Assembly (NCBI RefSeq): GCF_039839375.1
Contig: NZ_JBDOQU010000002.1
Location: 361,783-425,782 of the forward strand
DNA from: JBDOQU01 sp039839375
Lineage (GTDB): Bacteria > Pseudomonadota > Alphaproteobacteria > DSM-16000 > Inquilinaceae
Reading direction: 5' to 3'
DNA length: 64,000 nucleotides
A program made the position numbers and the translations under genes. Below the pieces are notes generated by a model. The model was not told the origin of the DNA. It did no database searches and was given only the letters and a program-made list of their open reading frames with translations. This document shows, one piece after another, positions 51,817 to 64,000 of this stretch (its first letter is position 1; each line of letters opens with the position of its first letter).

Positions 51817-52665
51817 TCAGACGATCAGCCTCGCGCTCGCCGCGCCCAGCGCGGCCGGGAAGCCCAGCACGACGGTCATCATGACGATCGCCGCCGTCGA
51901 CAGATCCTCGGTGCGGCCGAAGGTCCAGAGGGTGTAGAGGCTGACCAGGAGCGCGATGCCGTAGCCCGCCACGCTGTAATGGACGATGCCGGCCAGGAAG
52001 CTCGTGCCCTCGGGCAGTTCCTTCTCACTGCCGAAGCCGACTGCATAGACGAAGGCGTGCAGGAGGAGGATGGAGAGCAGGACCAGCCCCAGCGCATGCA
52101 AGGGCGTCATCTTGTACGAGATCAGCACCATCTCTTCCGTCGGCGCGACGTTCAGCGCCAGGAACATCGCCCCCGCCGCCATCAGGAAAAGCTGCCCGGC
52201 ATAGCCGGCGCGCCTTTCCTTCTCCGCCTTGTCCTCATCCTCGCCGCTTTCGCCCATCTGCTTGCGCGCGACGATGGCGCCGATGCCGGCCGGCACGCTC
52301 TGGATGGCGATCTTGCCGGCGACCTCGCCCATCGGCATGTCGGCCTCCAGCACGCCGAAAAGCGACAGGAGCACGGCCGAAGCGATGATCCCGACACCAT
52401 AGGCGGCGAGTGAATCCATGAGATTGTCGGACAGGCGGGTGGTCTTCTCGAAACCCGAGAAATGCGACAGCCCGACCAGCAGGCCGAAGCTGACGAAGAA
52501 AAACAGCACCAGGCGCATCCGGTCGACATAGAAGCCCAGCCACCACATCTCCATCGTCATCAGCATCGGGAACCCGAAGATCAGCGCCCCACCGAAAGCG
52601 CGCGCCAATCCTCTGGCGTATTGCCTGTTGGCTCCCTCGTCCGAGGTCCCCGTCCTGGCCGGCAC
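51817..52665 (-). CDS. Polytopic membrane protein, TIGR02587-like
   Basis: A 282-residue protein with about seven hydrophobic segments, including GALIFGFPMLMTMEMWWLG near the N-terminus and TEEMVLISYKM in the middle, as in TIGR02587 putative integral membrane proteins. The start is a GTG at 52665 with GGAG upstream. Function unknown; it is paired with the following small membrane protein. Confidence 0.8.
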   Translation of the reverse strand: MPARTGTSDEGANRQYARGLARAFGGALIFGFPMLMTMEMWWLGFYVDRMRLVLFFFVSFGLLVGLSHFSGFEKTTRLSDNLMDSLAAYGVGIIASAVLLSLFGVLEADMPMGEVAGKIAIQSVPAGIGAIVARKQMGESGEDEDKAEKERRAGYAGQLFLMAAGAMFLALNVAPTEEMVLISYKMTPLHALGLVLLSILLLHAFVYAVGFGSEKELPEGTSFLAGIVHYSVAGYGIALLVSLYTLWTFGRTEDLSTAAIVMMTVVLGFPAALGAASARLIV

Positions 52666-52784
52666 CTATGGGTCTCCGGATAATGAATCCGATCGCTGCA
52701 CATTCGTAACGGATATTCCGGGCCGGCTGTTCCGCCGCCCCTCCTCAGCCGGAGAATGAGGAGCGGCGTTCCAAAACCGCCGGA

Positions 52785-53537
52785 TCAGTTGCCGTCGGGC
52801 GAATCGTCCGTATCGTCCTGGGGAACCAGGACCTGGAGCACGATCTGGGCGGTCAGGGTCAGCTTCTGGGAGACGGACAGCCCACCGCCATACGGCTCAG
52901 GAGCCGGCGCCATCTCGGCCCGCGACGCCGCCATCATCGGCTGGCGGCGGTCCATCATCGGATGGTACCCCTGATTGAGGAAATCGATGGACGCCACGCG
53001 ATAGTCGCGGTCGGGAAAGACCTGGTTCAGCCGATCCAGCTCTTCGCTGGCGCGCTCATAAAGCTCGGTGCGCAAATCGGCCTCGACCGCCTCGATCTCC
53101 GCCAGCGTCGGGGAGAAATCGGTATTCTCCACCCGGACCTGGAGGCCCGGCCGTGACGCGTCCTCCGCCCGGTCGGCGATGCCGCCCAGCGCCGTCTCCG
53201 GCAGCCGCGCCTCGGCGCGGGCGCGCCAGCGCTCAAGCCCGCTTTCGTCCTGGAAGCGATCGAAGGAGAGGAAACGCCATTCCGCGTCGGCGGCCAGCTG
53301 GTCGAGCGCCGCCAGCATCTCCGTCCGCACGCTCGCGGCGTCGCTGCCGGGCAGGGCGGCGTCGACGGCGACGATGACGCGCGCCTTCTCCGCCTCCACC
53401 CAATCCTCCGCCGACAGCGACAGGACCACCTGATCCATGATCGGGACCGGGCGGGACTCGAACGCAGCAGCCGGGGCAGCCGCGAGGGCGATGGGGGCGA
53501 GGGCCAGGACCGCGAGACGCTGACGAAGCGGAAACAT
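52785..53537 (-). CDS. Hypothetical secreted protein
   Basis: A 250-residue exported protein. Signal peptide of about 22 residues, then an acidic alpha/beta region with conserved-looking FSPTLAEIEAVEADLRTELYERA and a C-terminal Met-rich MMDRRQPMMAASR segment before an acidic tail. No catalytic motif was recognised. It is a stand-alone gene on the minus strand. Confidence 0.75.
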   Translation of the reverse strand: MFPLRQRLAVLALAPIALAAAPAAAFESRPVPIMDQVVLSLSAEDWVEAEKARVIVAVDAALPGSDAASVRTEMLAALDQLAADAEWRFLSFDRFQDESGLERWRARAEARLPETALGGIADRAEDASRPGLQVRVENTDFSPTLAEIEAVEADLRTELYERASEELDRLNQVFPDRDYRVASIDFLNQGYHPMMDRRQPMMAASRAEMAPAPEPYGGGLSVSQKLTLTAQIVLQVLVPQDDTDDSPDGN

Positions 53538-53673
53538 GGGAGAGACCTTTCTGTTCGGGGGAACTGACGGTCGAACTTTTCCTCTCCATACCGGCGAAAT
53601 TGCGGCGAAAGCGCGCAGGATCGTGGGCTTATTCAACCGTCGGGATCGCCGTTGGGATCACCGGCGGGCCTCA

Positions 53674-54342
53674 TCAGAAATCCAGGTCGGGATAATGGGC
53701 GGGCGCGGAGACGCCGGGCACCACATCGCCCAGCAGCGGGCGGAAGCAGGGGCGCGACTTGATCCGCGCGTACCATTCCTTGGCGGCCGGATGGTCCTCC
53801 CACGGCACGTCGCCCAGATAGTCGACAACCGAAAGATGGGCGCCGGCGGCGATGTCGGCGATGGAGAAATCCTCCCCCGCCAGCCAGTTCCGCCGCTCCG
53901 CCAGATAGGCGATGTAGTCGAGATGGTAGTGGATGTTGGCCCGGCCCGCGCGGATCGCCTCGGAGTTGGGATAGCCCCGCCCCATCAGACGTTTCATGAT
54001 CTTCTCGCCGGCCAGATTGTCGGTGACCTCCTGCCGGAACTTGACGTCGAACCAGACCAGCAGCCGGCGCACCTCCGCCCGGTCGACCGGCCCGCCCGGG
54101 ATCAGCCTGACCTCGGGATGGACCTCTTCCAGATATTCGACGATCACCGGCGCCTCGATCAGCGTCGTGCCGTCCGGCTCGATCAGCACCGGCACCTCGC
54201 CGGCGGGGTTGAGCGCCAGGAAATCGTCCCGGCGGTCCCAGACTCTTTCGACCTTCAGGTCGAAATCCAGCTTCTTCTCGGCCAGCGCCAGCCGCACAAG
54301 CCGCGACGCCGCCGACAATGGCAGATGATAAAGGCAACGCAT
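53674..54342 (-). CDS. Glutathione S-transferase family protein
   Basis: A 222-residue protein with the thioredoxin-like N-domain (LYHLPLSAASRLVRLALAEK, cis-Pro in GEVPVLIEPDG, and the gamma-Glu-binding LIEAPVIVEYLEE) and the helical C-domain with the N-capping FSIADIAAGAHLS. The catalytic residue is not certain (Ser in LPLSAAS is plausible). It precedes the glutamate synthase genes downstream on the same strand's far side. The ATG at 54342 begins the conserved fold. Confidence 0.92.
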   Translation of the reverse strand: MRCLYHLPLSAASRLVRLALAEKKLDFDLKVERVWDRRDDFLALNPAGEVPVLIEPDGTTLIEAPVIVEYLEEVHPEVRLIPGGPVDRAEVRRLLVWFDVKFRQEVTDNLAGEKIMKRLMGRGYPNSEAIRAGRANIHYHLDYIAYLAERRNWLAGEDFSIADIAAGAHLSVVDYLGDVPWEDHPAAKEWYARIKSRPCFRPLLGDVVPGVSAPAHYPDLDF

Positions 54343-54481
54343 CGTGCCGCGCACTCTAGCGATTGCTGCGCCGCACGCAAGGTCATCGCCTGAACGGAAG
54401 AAGGGCCCCGCGATCGCGGAGTCCTTCTTTGTCGTCATGGACCTCCAAGGCCTTCGTCGATCCCGTACATCAGCTTTCTCC

Positions 54482-59041
<4,560 letters not shown>

Positions 59042-59081
59042 CTCAAACTCCGCCATCTCGCCAAACCACCCTCTCACCCAA

Positions 59082-59160
59082 CCCTCTCCCCGCCGGGGAG
59101 AGGGCTACCAAATCACCCTCGCCCCTCAGGGGAGAGGGAGGGACCCGGCGAACGCCGGGA
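59082..59160. repeat. Interspersed palindromic repeat between gltB and gltD
   Basis: CCCTCTCCCC-GCC-GGGGAGAGGG (59082-59104) is a perfect 10-bp hairpin, followed by a second GC-rich partial copy (CCCCTCAGGGGAGAGGG at about 59122-59138) and GGCGAACGCC at about 59147. This resembles the short palindromic repeats scattered in alphaproteobacterial intergenic regions. It splits the gltD-gltB operon and could modulate their relative transcription or mRNA stability. Confidence 0.75.
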
Positions 59161-59170
59161 GGGTGAGGGG

Positions 59171-60613
59171 CTACTCCGCCGCCTGAAGCTGCGCGGTCGC
59201 CCTTTCCGACAGGAAGCGGTCGATCGCCGCCGCCGCGTCGCGGCCGTCGCGGATCGCCCAGACGACCAGCGATGCGCCGCGCACGATGTCGCCGGCGGCG
59301 AACACGCCCTCCAGGTTGGTCATCATCGTCCGGTAGCTGATGGACACGGTGCCCCAGCGGCTGACCTTCAGTTCCGGCGCGTCGAACAGCGCCGGCAGAT
59401 CCTCCGGATCGAAGCCCAGCGCCTTGATGACTATGTCCGCCTGAAGCGTGAAGCCGGAGCCTTCGATCATCTGCGGCGTCTGCCGGCCGGACGCGTCGGG
59501 AATGCCCAGATGCATCCTGTGGGCGCGGACGCCGGTCACGACGCCTTCGCCGTCGAAAGCCTCCGGCGCCGCCTGCCAGACGAACTCGACGCCCTCCTCC
59601 TCGGCGTTGGCGACCTCGCGCTGGGATCCCGGCATGTTCGCCCGGTTCCGCCGGTAGAGGCATTTCACCGATGTCGCGCCCTGGCGGACGGAGGTGCGGA
59701 CGCAATCCATCGCCGTGTCGCCGCCGCCGATGACGACGACGTCCTTCCCGGCCGCGTTCAGCCTGCCGCTGTCGAAATCCGGCACGGAATCGCCCAGCCC
59801 CTTGCGGTTGCTGGCGGTCAGGAACTCCATCGCCGGGACGATGTTGCCCAGCCCCGATCCCGGCGCCTTCAGGTCGCGCGCCTTGTAGACGCCGGTCGCG
59901 ATCAGCACCGAATCGTGCCGCCCGCGCAGTTCCTCCAGCGTCGCGTCGCGCCCAATCTCGACATTCGCGTGGTACTGGACGCCGGCATCTGCCAACAGCC
60001 GCGTCCGGCGCTCCACGACCTCCTTCTCCAGCTTGAAGCTGGGGATGCCGTAGATCATCAGCCCGCCCATGCGGTCGTACCGGTCGTAGACATGGACCTG
60101 GTAGCCCTTCTTGCGAAGCTCCTCCGCCGCCGCCAGCCCGGCCGGGCCGCCGCCGATGATCCCGACGCTCTCCGTCCGCTCGCGCAGCGGCTTCACCGGC
60201 TTGACCCAGCCCATCTCCCAGGCGGTGTCGTTGATGTATTTCTCGATCGACCCGATGGTGACCGTGCCATGGCCCGATTGCTCGATCACGCAATTGCCTT
60301 CGCACAGCCTGTCCTGCGGACAGATGCGGCCGCAGATCTCCGGGAAATTGTTGGTCGCCTGGCTGACCTCGTAGGCTTCCTCCATCCGGTTCTCGGCGGT
60401 CAGCTTCAGCCAGTCGGGGATATTGTTCTGAACCGGGCAGTGCACCTGGCAGAACGGCACGCCGCACTGGGAGCAGCGGCCCGCCTGCTCCTCCGCCTTG
60501 GCGCGCGCGAATTCGCCATAGACCTCCTGCCAGTCCTCCCGCCGGATGTCGGCCGGGCGCTTGTCCGGCATTTCCGTACCGATCTTCGTGAAGCGGAGCA
60601 TCTGGTTGGGCAT
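59171..60613 (-). CDS. gltD: Glutamate synthase [NADPH] small subunit
   Basis: The 480-residue beta subunit takes electrons from NADPH and passes them to GltB. The N-terminal 4Fe-4S motifs CSQCGVPFC...HCP and CGRICPQDRLCEGNC are followed by the FAD motif IIGGGPAGLAAAEELRKKG, the NADPH motif VVIGGGDTAMDCVRTS and the closing FAAGDIVRGASLVVWAIRDG. The ATG at 60613 begins the conserved start MPNQML; 11 codons upstream are in frame. It is the upstream gene of the pair. Confidence 0.96.
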   Translation of the reverse strand: MPNQMLRFTKIGTEMPDKRPADIRREDWQEVYGEFARAKAEEQAGRCSQCGVPFCQVHCPVQNNIPDWLKLTAENRMEEAYEVSQATNNFPEICGRICPQDRLCEGNCVIEQSGHGTVTIGSIEKYINDTAWEMGWVKPVKPLRERTESVGIIGGGPAGLAAAEELRKKGYQVHVYDRYDRMGGLMIYGIPSFKLEKEVVERRTRLLADAGVQYHANVEIGRDATLEELRGRHDSVLIATGVYKARDLKAPGSGLGNIVPAMEFLTASNRKGLGDSVPDFDSGRLNAAGKDVVVIGGGDTAMDCVRTSVRQGATSVKCLYRRNRANMPGSQREVANAEEEGVEFVWQAAPEAFDGEGVVTGVRAHRMHLGIPDASGRQTPQMIEGSGFTLQADIVIKALGFDPEDLPALFDAPELKVSRWGTVSISYRTMMTNLEGVFAAGDIVRGASLVVWAIRDGRDAAAAIDRFLSERATAQLQAAE

Positions 60614-60901
60614 GGGCGGCAACGATCCTGAAGAGCGCGGAGTCACTTTCCCGCCGATCGAGGATGGCGGAAGCTTGTTTTAAGGCATTCGGGCAGGGTT
60701 GGCGAGCAAAAAACCGCCGATAGGTCAGCTTCTATGACTATTTAATAAGTTGAGAACTACTCGCAACTTAGAGAAACGATATTTCCGCCCCTGGCGCTCC
60801 AAAAATAGGTCCGAAATGGGACCACTAAGACGGGCGGCGCTTTTTGGCTGCGCGGACGTTGGATGCTATAAGCCGTCGCCACACGAAATCCGGAGAACCC
60901 G

Positions 60902-61915
60902 ATGCGCAAAGACCGCACCGTTCCCGCGGGAACCGTCCACCGCCTCACCCTCGACAGCGCCGTGCTGCGCGGCAATCTGCTGGACGATCCGACGGAAAGA
61001 GCGGTCCATGTCTATATCCCGGACGGCCATGACGGCGCGGAGCTGCCGCTGCTGGTCGACCTGGTCGGCTTCACCGGCGGCGGGCCCAGCCACACCAACT
61101 GGAAAAGCTTCGGGGAGAATGCGCCGGAGCGGCTGGACCGGCTGATCGGCACGGGCGCGATGCCGCCGGTCGCGGTCGCCTTCCCCGACTGCTTCACCCG
61201 GCTGGGCGGCAACCAGTATATCAACAGCGCCGCCATGGGCCGCTGGGAGGATTTCCTGATCGGGGAGATGCTGCCCTTCGTAGAAGGCCGGTTCGGCTGC
61301 GGCGGCGAAGGACGGCGCGGCGTCTTCGGCAAGAGCTCCGGCGGCTACGGTTCGATCATCCACGCCATGCGGCGCGCCGACACGTGGTCGGCCGCCGCCT
61401 GCCATTCCGGCGATATGGCGTTCGAACTCTGCTACCTGCCCGACATGCCGGGCACGCTGCGGGCGTTGGCCCGGCACGACGGATCGGTGGCGAAGTTCAT
61501 GGAGGCGCTGGAGGCGAACCCGAAACCATCGGGCGACGACACCCATGCGCTGATGTCCCTCGCCATGGCCGCGACCTACGATCCCGACCCGTCGGCCCCG
61601 TTCGGCGTCCGCCTGCCGGTCGACCTGGAAACCTGTGAGCTTCAGGAGGATCGCTGGGCCGCCTGGCTGGAATGGGATCCCGCGCGCATCGTCGACGCCC
61701 ATGCCGGGAACCTGAAGACGCTGAAGGGCCTCTATATCGATTGCGGCACGACCGACCAGTACAACCTTCTCTATGGCGCGCGCCGCCTGCACCGGGCGCT
61801 GGACCGGCTGGGCGTCGCCCACCGCTATGAGGAATTCCCGGACAACCATTCCGGCATCGACTACCGGATGGATGAAAGCCTGCCCTTCCTGGCGAAGGCC
61901 CTCAGCGGCGGCTGA
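60902..61915 (+). CDS. Esterase (alpha/beta hydrolase, esterase D-like)
   Basis: A 337-residue alpha/beta hydrolase. The oxyanion region LVGFTGGGPSH is followed by the nucleophile elbow GKSSGGYGS with the catalytic Ser, and the acid-base residues near the C-terminus are likely the Asp in YIDCGTTDQ and the His of PDNHSG. The family includes enterochelin esterase-like and S-formylglutathione-hydrolase-like proteins; the substrate is unknown. GGAG precedes ATG 60902. Confidence 0.85.
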   Translation: MRKDRTVPAGTVHRLTLDSAVLRGNLLDDPTERAVHVYIPDGHDGAELPLLVDLVGFTGGGPSHTNWKSFGENAPERLDRLIGTGAMPPVAVAFPDCFTRLGGNQYINSAAMGRWEDFLIGEMLPFVEGRFGCGGEGRRGVFGKSSGGYGSIIHAMRRADTWSAAACHSGDMAFELCYLPDMPGTLRALARHDGSVAKFMEALEANPKPSGDDTHALMSLAMAATYDPDPSAPFGVRLPVDLETCELQEDRWAAWLEWDPARIVDAHAGNLKTLKGLYIDCGTTDQYNLLYGARRLHRALDRLGVAHRYEEFPDNHSGIDYRMDESLPFLAKALSGG

Positions 61916-61929
61916 TCCTTCTCAGGATA

Positions 61930-62472
61930 TCAGGGCAAACTTCCGTCACCGTCGCCCAGCGCCCGCTGCATCAGCACCGTGTCGACCCATCGTCCGTGCT
62001 TGAAGCCGACGGACGCCAGCTGCCCGACATGACGGAAGCCGTGACGGCGGTGGAGGGCGATCGAGCCGGCATTGCCGACATCGCCGATCACCGCCAGCAT
62101 CTGCCGCCAGGGGCCCTTTTCGCAGGCCTCGATCAGCGCCGTCATGAGAGCGCCGCCGACGCCCCTGCCGCCCATGCCTTCGGCGACATAGACCGAATTC
62201 TCGATCGTATGGCGATAGGCCGGGCGCGGGCGGTAGCCGGTGGCGTAGCTGTAGCCGACCACCCTTCCGCCCATCTCCGCCGCCAGATAGGGCAGTCCAA
62301 GCGCCAGCACCGCCGCCCGCCGGACGATCATCTCCTCCACCGAAGGCGGGGTCTCCTCGAAGGTCGCGACGCCGTTCAGCACATGATGGGCGTAGATCGC
62401 CTGGATGGCGGCCATGTCGGCCTCCGTCGCGTCACGGACGATAATGGCGTCGGAGAGAGGGGCGACAATCAT
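61930..62472 (-). CDS. GNAT N-acetyltransferase (phosphinothricin/methionine sulfone acetyltransferase-like)
   Basis: A 180-residue GNAT protein. It starts IIVRDATEADMAAIQAIYAHHV, contains SYATGYRPRPAYRHTIENSVYV, and has the acetyl-CoA loop GMGGRGVGGALMTALI, all typical of the Pat/MddA group that acetylates amino acid analogues such as methionine sulfone or phosphinothricin. Start ATG 62472; tail-to-tail with the esterase. Confidence 0.9.
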   Translation of the reverse strand: MIVAPLSDAIIVRDATEADMAAIQAIYAHHVLNGVATFEETPPSVEEMIVRRAAVLALGLPYLAAEMGGRVVGYSYATGYRPRPAYRHTIENSVYVAEGMGGRGVGGALMTALIEACEKGPWRQMLAVIGDVGNAGSIALHRRHGFRHVGQLASVGFKHGRWVDTVLMQRALGDGDGSLP

Positions 62473-62532
62473 GGAAACTCCATCTTGATGTTCCGCTTCT
62501 CAAACGCAACTTCCATGCCGCAAGGACGCGCA

Positions 62533-63723
62533 TCAACCCTTGCGGCCCAGCCTGCCCAGCAGCATCAGCAGCCCGCCCGCCACCAGCCCCCAGAAGGCAG
62601 CCCCGACGCCGAAGAAGGAGAGGCCGGACGCCGTGGTGACGAAGGTCAGCACCGCCGGCAGCCGGTCCTCTTCCTTCGCCAGCGCCGAAAGCAGCGCGCC
62701 GCCAAGGCTGCCGAACAGGGCGAGCCCGGCCACCGTCTCGATCAGCAGCGGCGGGGCGGCGGCGATGAAGGCGGCGGCGAACCCCGCGAACAGGGCGAAA
62801 CCGACATAGGTCCAGCCGGTCGTGATGGCGGCGATATAGCGGCGGCGCGGATCGGGATGGGCTTCCGGCCCGGCGCAGAGCGCCGCCGTGATTGCCGCCA
62901 GATTGACCAGATGGCCTCCGAAAGCGGCAGTCACCCCGCTGGCCGCGCCGGTGGCGACGAAGATCGGCCCGACCTTCGGCCGGTAGCCGTTGGCGTTGAG
63001 CACCGCCAGCCCCGGCACGTTCTGGGAGGCCATGGTGACGATGAAGAGCGGCAGGCCGATGCCGATGATGGTGTCCAGTGAGAATTCCGGCATCACCAGT
63101 ACCGGACGGGGCCATGCGCCCGCCAGCGCGCCTTCCGGCATGGGCGTCGCCAGGAAGATCATGAGGGCGGTCACCGCGACGGCGACCGGTACGGCGTAGA
63201 GCCGCGCATAGCGCAGCGCGACGGCCCAGGAGATCACGATCGGCAGCGCGTAGGCCGGCATCTCCCCCACCGCGACCATGGGCGCGAGACACAGATCCAG
63301 CAGCACGCCGGCCAGCATGGCGCTGGCGAGCGCCACCGGTATGGCGGCGATGGCGCGGCCGAACGGCCGCCACAGCCCCGCGACGACGATCATCGCCGCG
63401 GCGGCGAGGAACGCCCCCACCGCCTCCGGGAAACCGCCTTCCGGCGCGGCGATGGTGATCAGCAGCGCCGCGCCCGGCGTCGACCAGGCGATGCTGACCG
63501 GCATCTTCGTCCGATGGCTGAACCAGACGCCCAGCAGCCCCATGGCGAGGCTGAGCGCCAGCAGGCCGGAGGCCGCCTGCTCCGGGCTCGCGCCCACCGT
63601 TTCCAGCCCATGGAGCACGATCGCGAAGGAACTGGCGAACCCGATGAACCCCGCCAGCAGCCCGGTGGCCACAAGCTGGGCCAACCCGCCCCGCTTCGCA
63701 TCCCCCGCGACATCATCCGTCAT
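62533..63723 (-). CDS. BenE-type benzoate/H+ symporter family protein
   Basis: A 396-residue membrane protein with about 12 helices. It has the AGFIGFASSFAIVLHGL start, WSTPGAALL, SQNVPGLAVLNANGYRPKVGPIFVATG and FGGHLVNLAAITAALCAG segments that mark the BenE/YdcO family of benzoate transporters. No aromatic degradation genes lie nearby, so the substrate is not settled. The ATG at 63723 has GGTGG upstream; 14 codons further up are in frame. Confidence 0.92.
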   Translation of the reverse strand: MTDDVAGDAKRGGLAQLVATGLLAGFIGFASSFAIVLHGLETVGASPEQAASGLLALSLAMGLLGVWFSHRTKMPVSIAWSTPGAALLITIAAPEGGFPEAVGAFLAAAAMIVVAGLWRPFGRAIAAIPVALASAMLAGVLLDLCLAPMVAVGEMPAYALPIVISWAVALRYARLYAVPVAVAVTALMIFLATPMPEGALAGAWPRPVLVMPEFSLDTIIGIGLPLFIVTMASQNVPGLAVLNANGYRPKVGPIFVATGAASGVTAAFGGHLVNLAAITAALCAGPEAHPDPRRRYIAAITTGWTYVGFALFAGFAAAFIAAAPPLLIETVAGLALFGSLGGALLSALAKEEDRLPAVLTFVTTASGLSFFGVGAAFWGLVAGGLLMLLGRLGRKG

Positions 63724-63791
63724 GTCCACCCGCACCCTTTCCTCATGACGCGCCCGTCGAAGCATCCGCCGGCGCCCTACCCAAAACCGTC

Positions 63792-63812
63792 ATGCCGGAC
63801 TTGATCCGGCAT
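63792..63812. repeat. Palindromic dispersed repeat
   Basis: ATGCCGGA-N5-TCCGGCAT forms a perfect 8-bp hairpin within a stretch (about 63785-63830) that reads like the common ATGCCGGACTTGATCCGGCAT repeat of alphaproteobacterial intergenic DNA. The final 277 bases of the window (63724-64000) hold no convincing gene beyond this. Confidence 0.65.
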
Positions 63813-64000
63813 CCATTCGGCGGCGAAGTTCGCCCAACCGCCGCCCGGCTCTTCGCCTCCAGCGCCGCGTCGGCAGCCCATGGATTCCTGTGTGTTGGAT
63901 GGTTGCTATGATGGGAGCGGGAAGGAGGCCGTTGGATTCGAGGTCGCCCGATCGGTAGACCGTATGCTGGCCTGGCCCCTTCCCGCTCGTCTTGCACCAA

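Overview
The window is high-GC DNA from an alphaproteobacterium, probably of the Rhodospirillales type. The basis is GC-rich codon use, the glutamate synthase pair, a TIGR02587/TIGR02588-type membrane pair and palindromic intergenic repeats of the kind seen in that class. No rRNA or tRNA was seen, so the assignment is an inference. The window divides into a long accessory region (about 1-42.6 kb), a catabolic cluster (43-49.5 kb) and ordinary core chromosome (49.8-64 kb).

Metal and redox island (1-27.6 kb). A divergent cadR / cadA-lspA unit (Zn/Cd/Pb efflux) opens the window. A minus-strand block of periplasmic thiol-redox and copper-type genes follows: CcdA, a DsbA-like protein, SCO1/SenC, two TlpA/DsbE-like thioredoxins, Met-rich and Cys-rich small proteins, and a BNR-repeat protein. 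Next come an MFS exporter diverging from an ArsR-rhodanese fusion, a nucleoside phosphorylase, and a mercury operon: merR divergent from merT, merP, a broken merB, a flavin oxidoreductase and merA. A manganese exporter gene mntP follows, behind a yybP-ykoY type riboswitch. A minus-strand copper/nickel-type operon (secreted small protein, multicopper oxidase, DUF411 protein, decayed cytochrome c, CsoR-like repressor, small protein, MFS with His-rich tail, CDF remnant) comes next, then arsR-arsC-arsH-arsO with no arsenic efflux pump in sight.

Ubiquitin-like locus (28.6-33.9 kb). Four minus-strand genes form a compact operon: a ComEC-like metallo-beta-lactamase (MBL) hydrolase, a single 755-residue E2-E1-JAB protein, a small membrane protein and a second MBL hydrolase of the same subfamily. 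It carries the conjugation and deconjugation parts known from type II CBASS and Bil/Bub operons, but no CD-NTase or ubiquitin-like gene is visible. An Excalibur-domain membrane protein and a secreted SNase flank it. This is the best candidate for a little-described, probably defensive, system.

Accessory debris (34.2-42.6 kb). This stretch holds a 349-residue unknown protein, an AAA+ ATPase coupled to a small unknown protein, a protein with a weak TnsA-like segment, a 3' fragment of dnaE2, a possible ribbon-helix-helix protein, a CoiA-like reading frame cut by an in-frame stop, a hypothetical protein and an orphan TniQ. The mix of fragments and transposition-related genes indicates repeated insertion and decay. 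A 49-bp degraded copy of the AAA gene's 3' end lies at 49.7 kb, in the same orientation, on the far side of the catabolic cluster.

Catabolic cluster (43-49.5 kb). A LysR regulator converges on a minus-strand operon encoding a split transketolase, a short-chain dehydrogenase and a DctPQM TRAP transporter. It probably serves uptake and breakdown of a small carbohydrate or acid whose identity is not visible.

Core segment (49.8-64 kb). PadR regulator with a perfect palindromic operator, uppP, the TIGR02587/TIGR02588 pair, a secreted protein, a GST, gltB and gltD, an esterase, a GNAT acetyltransferase and a BenE-type transporter.
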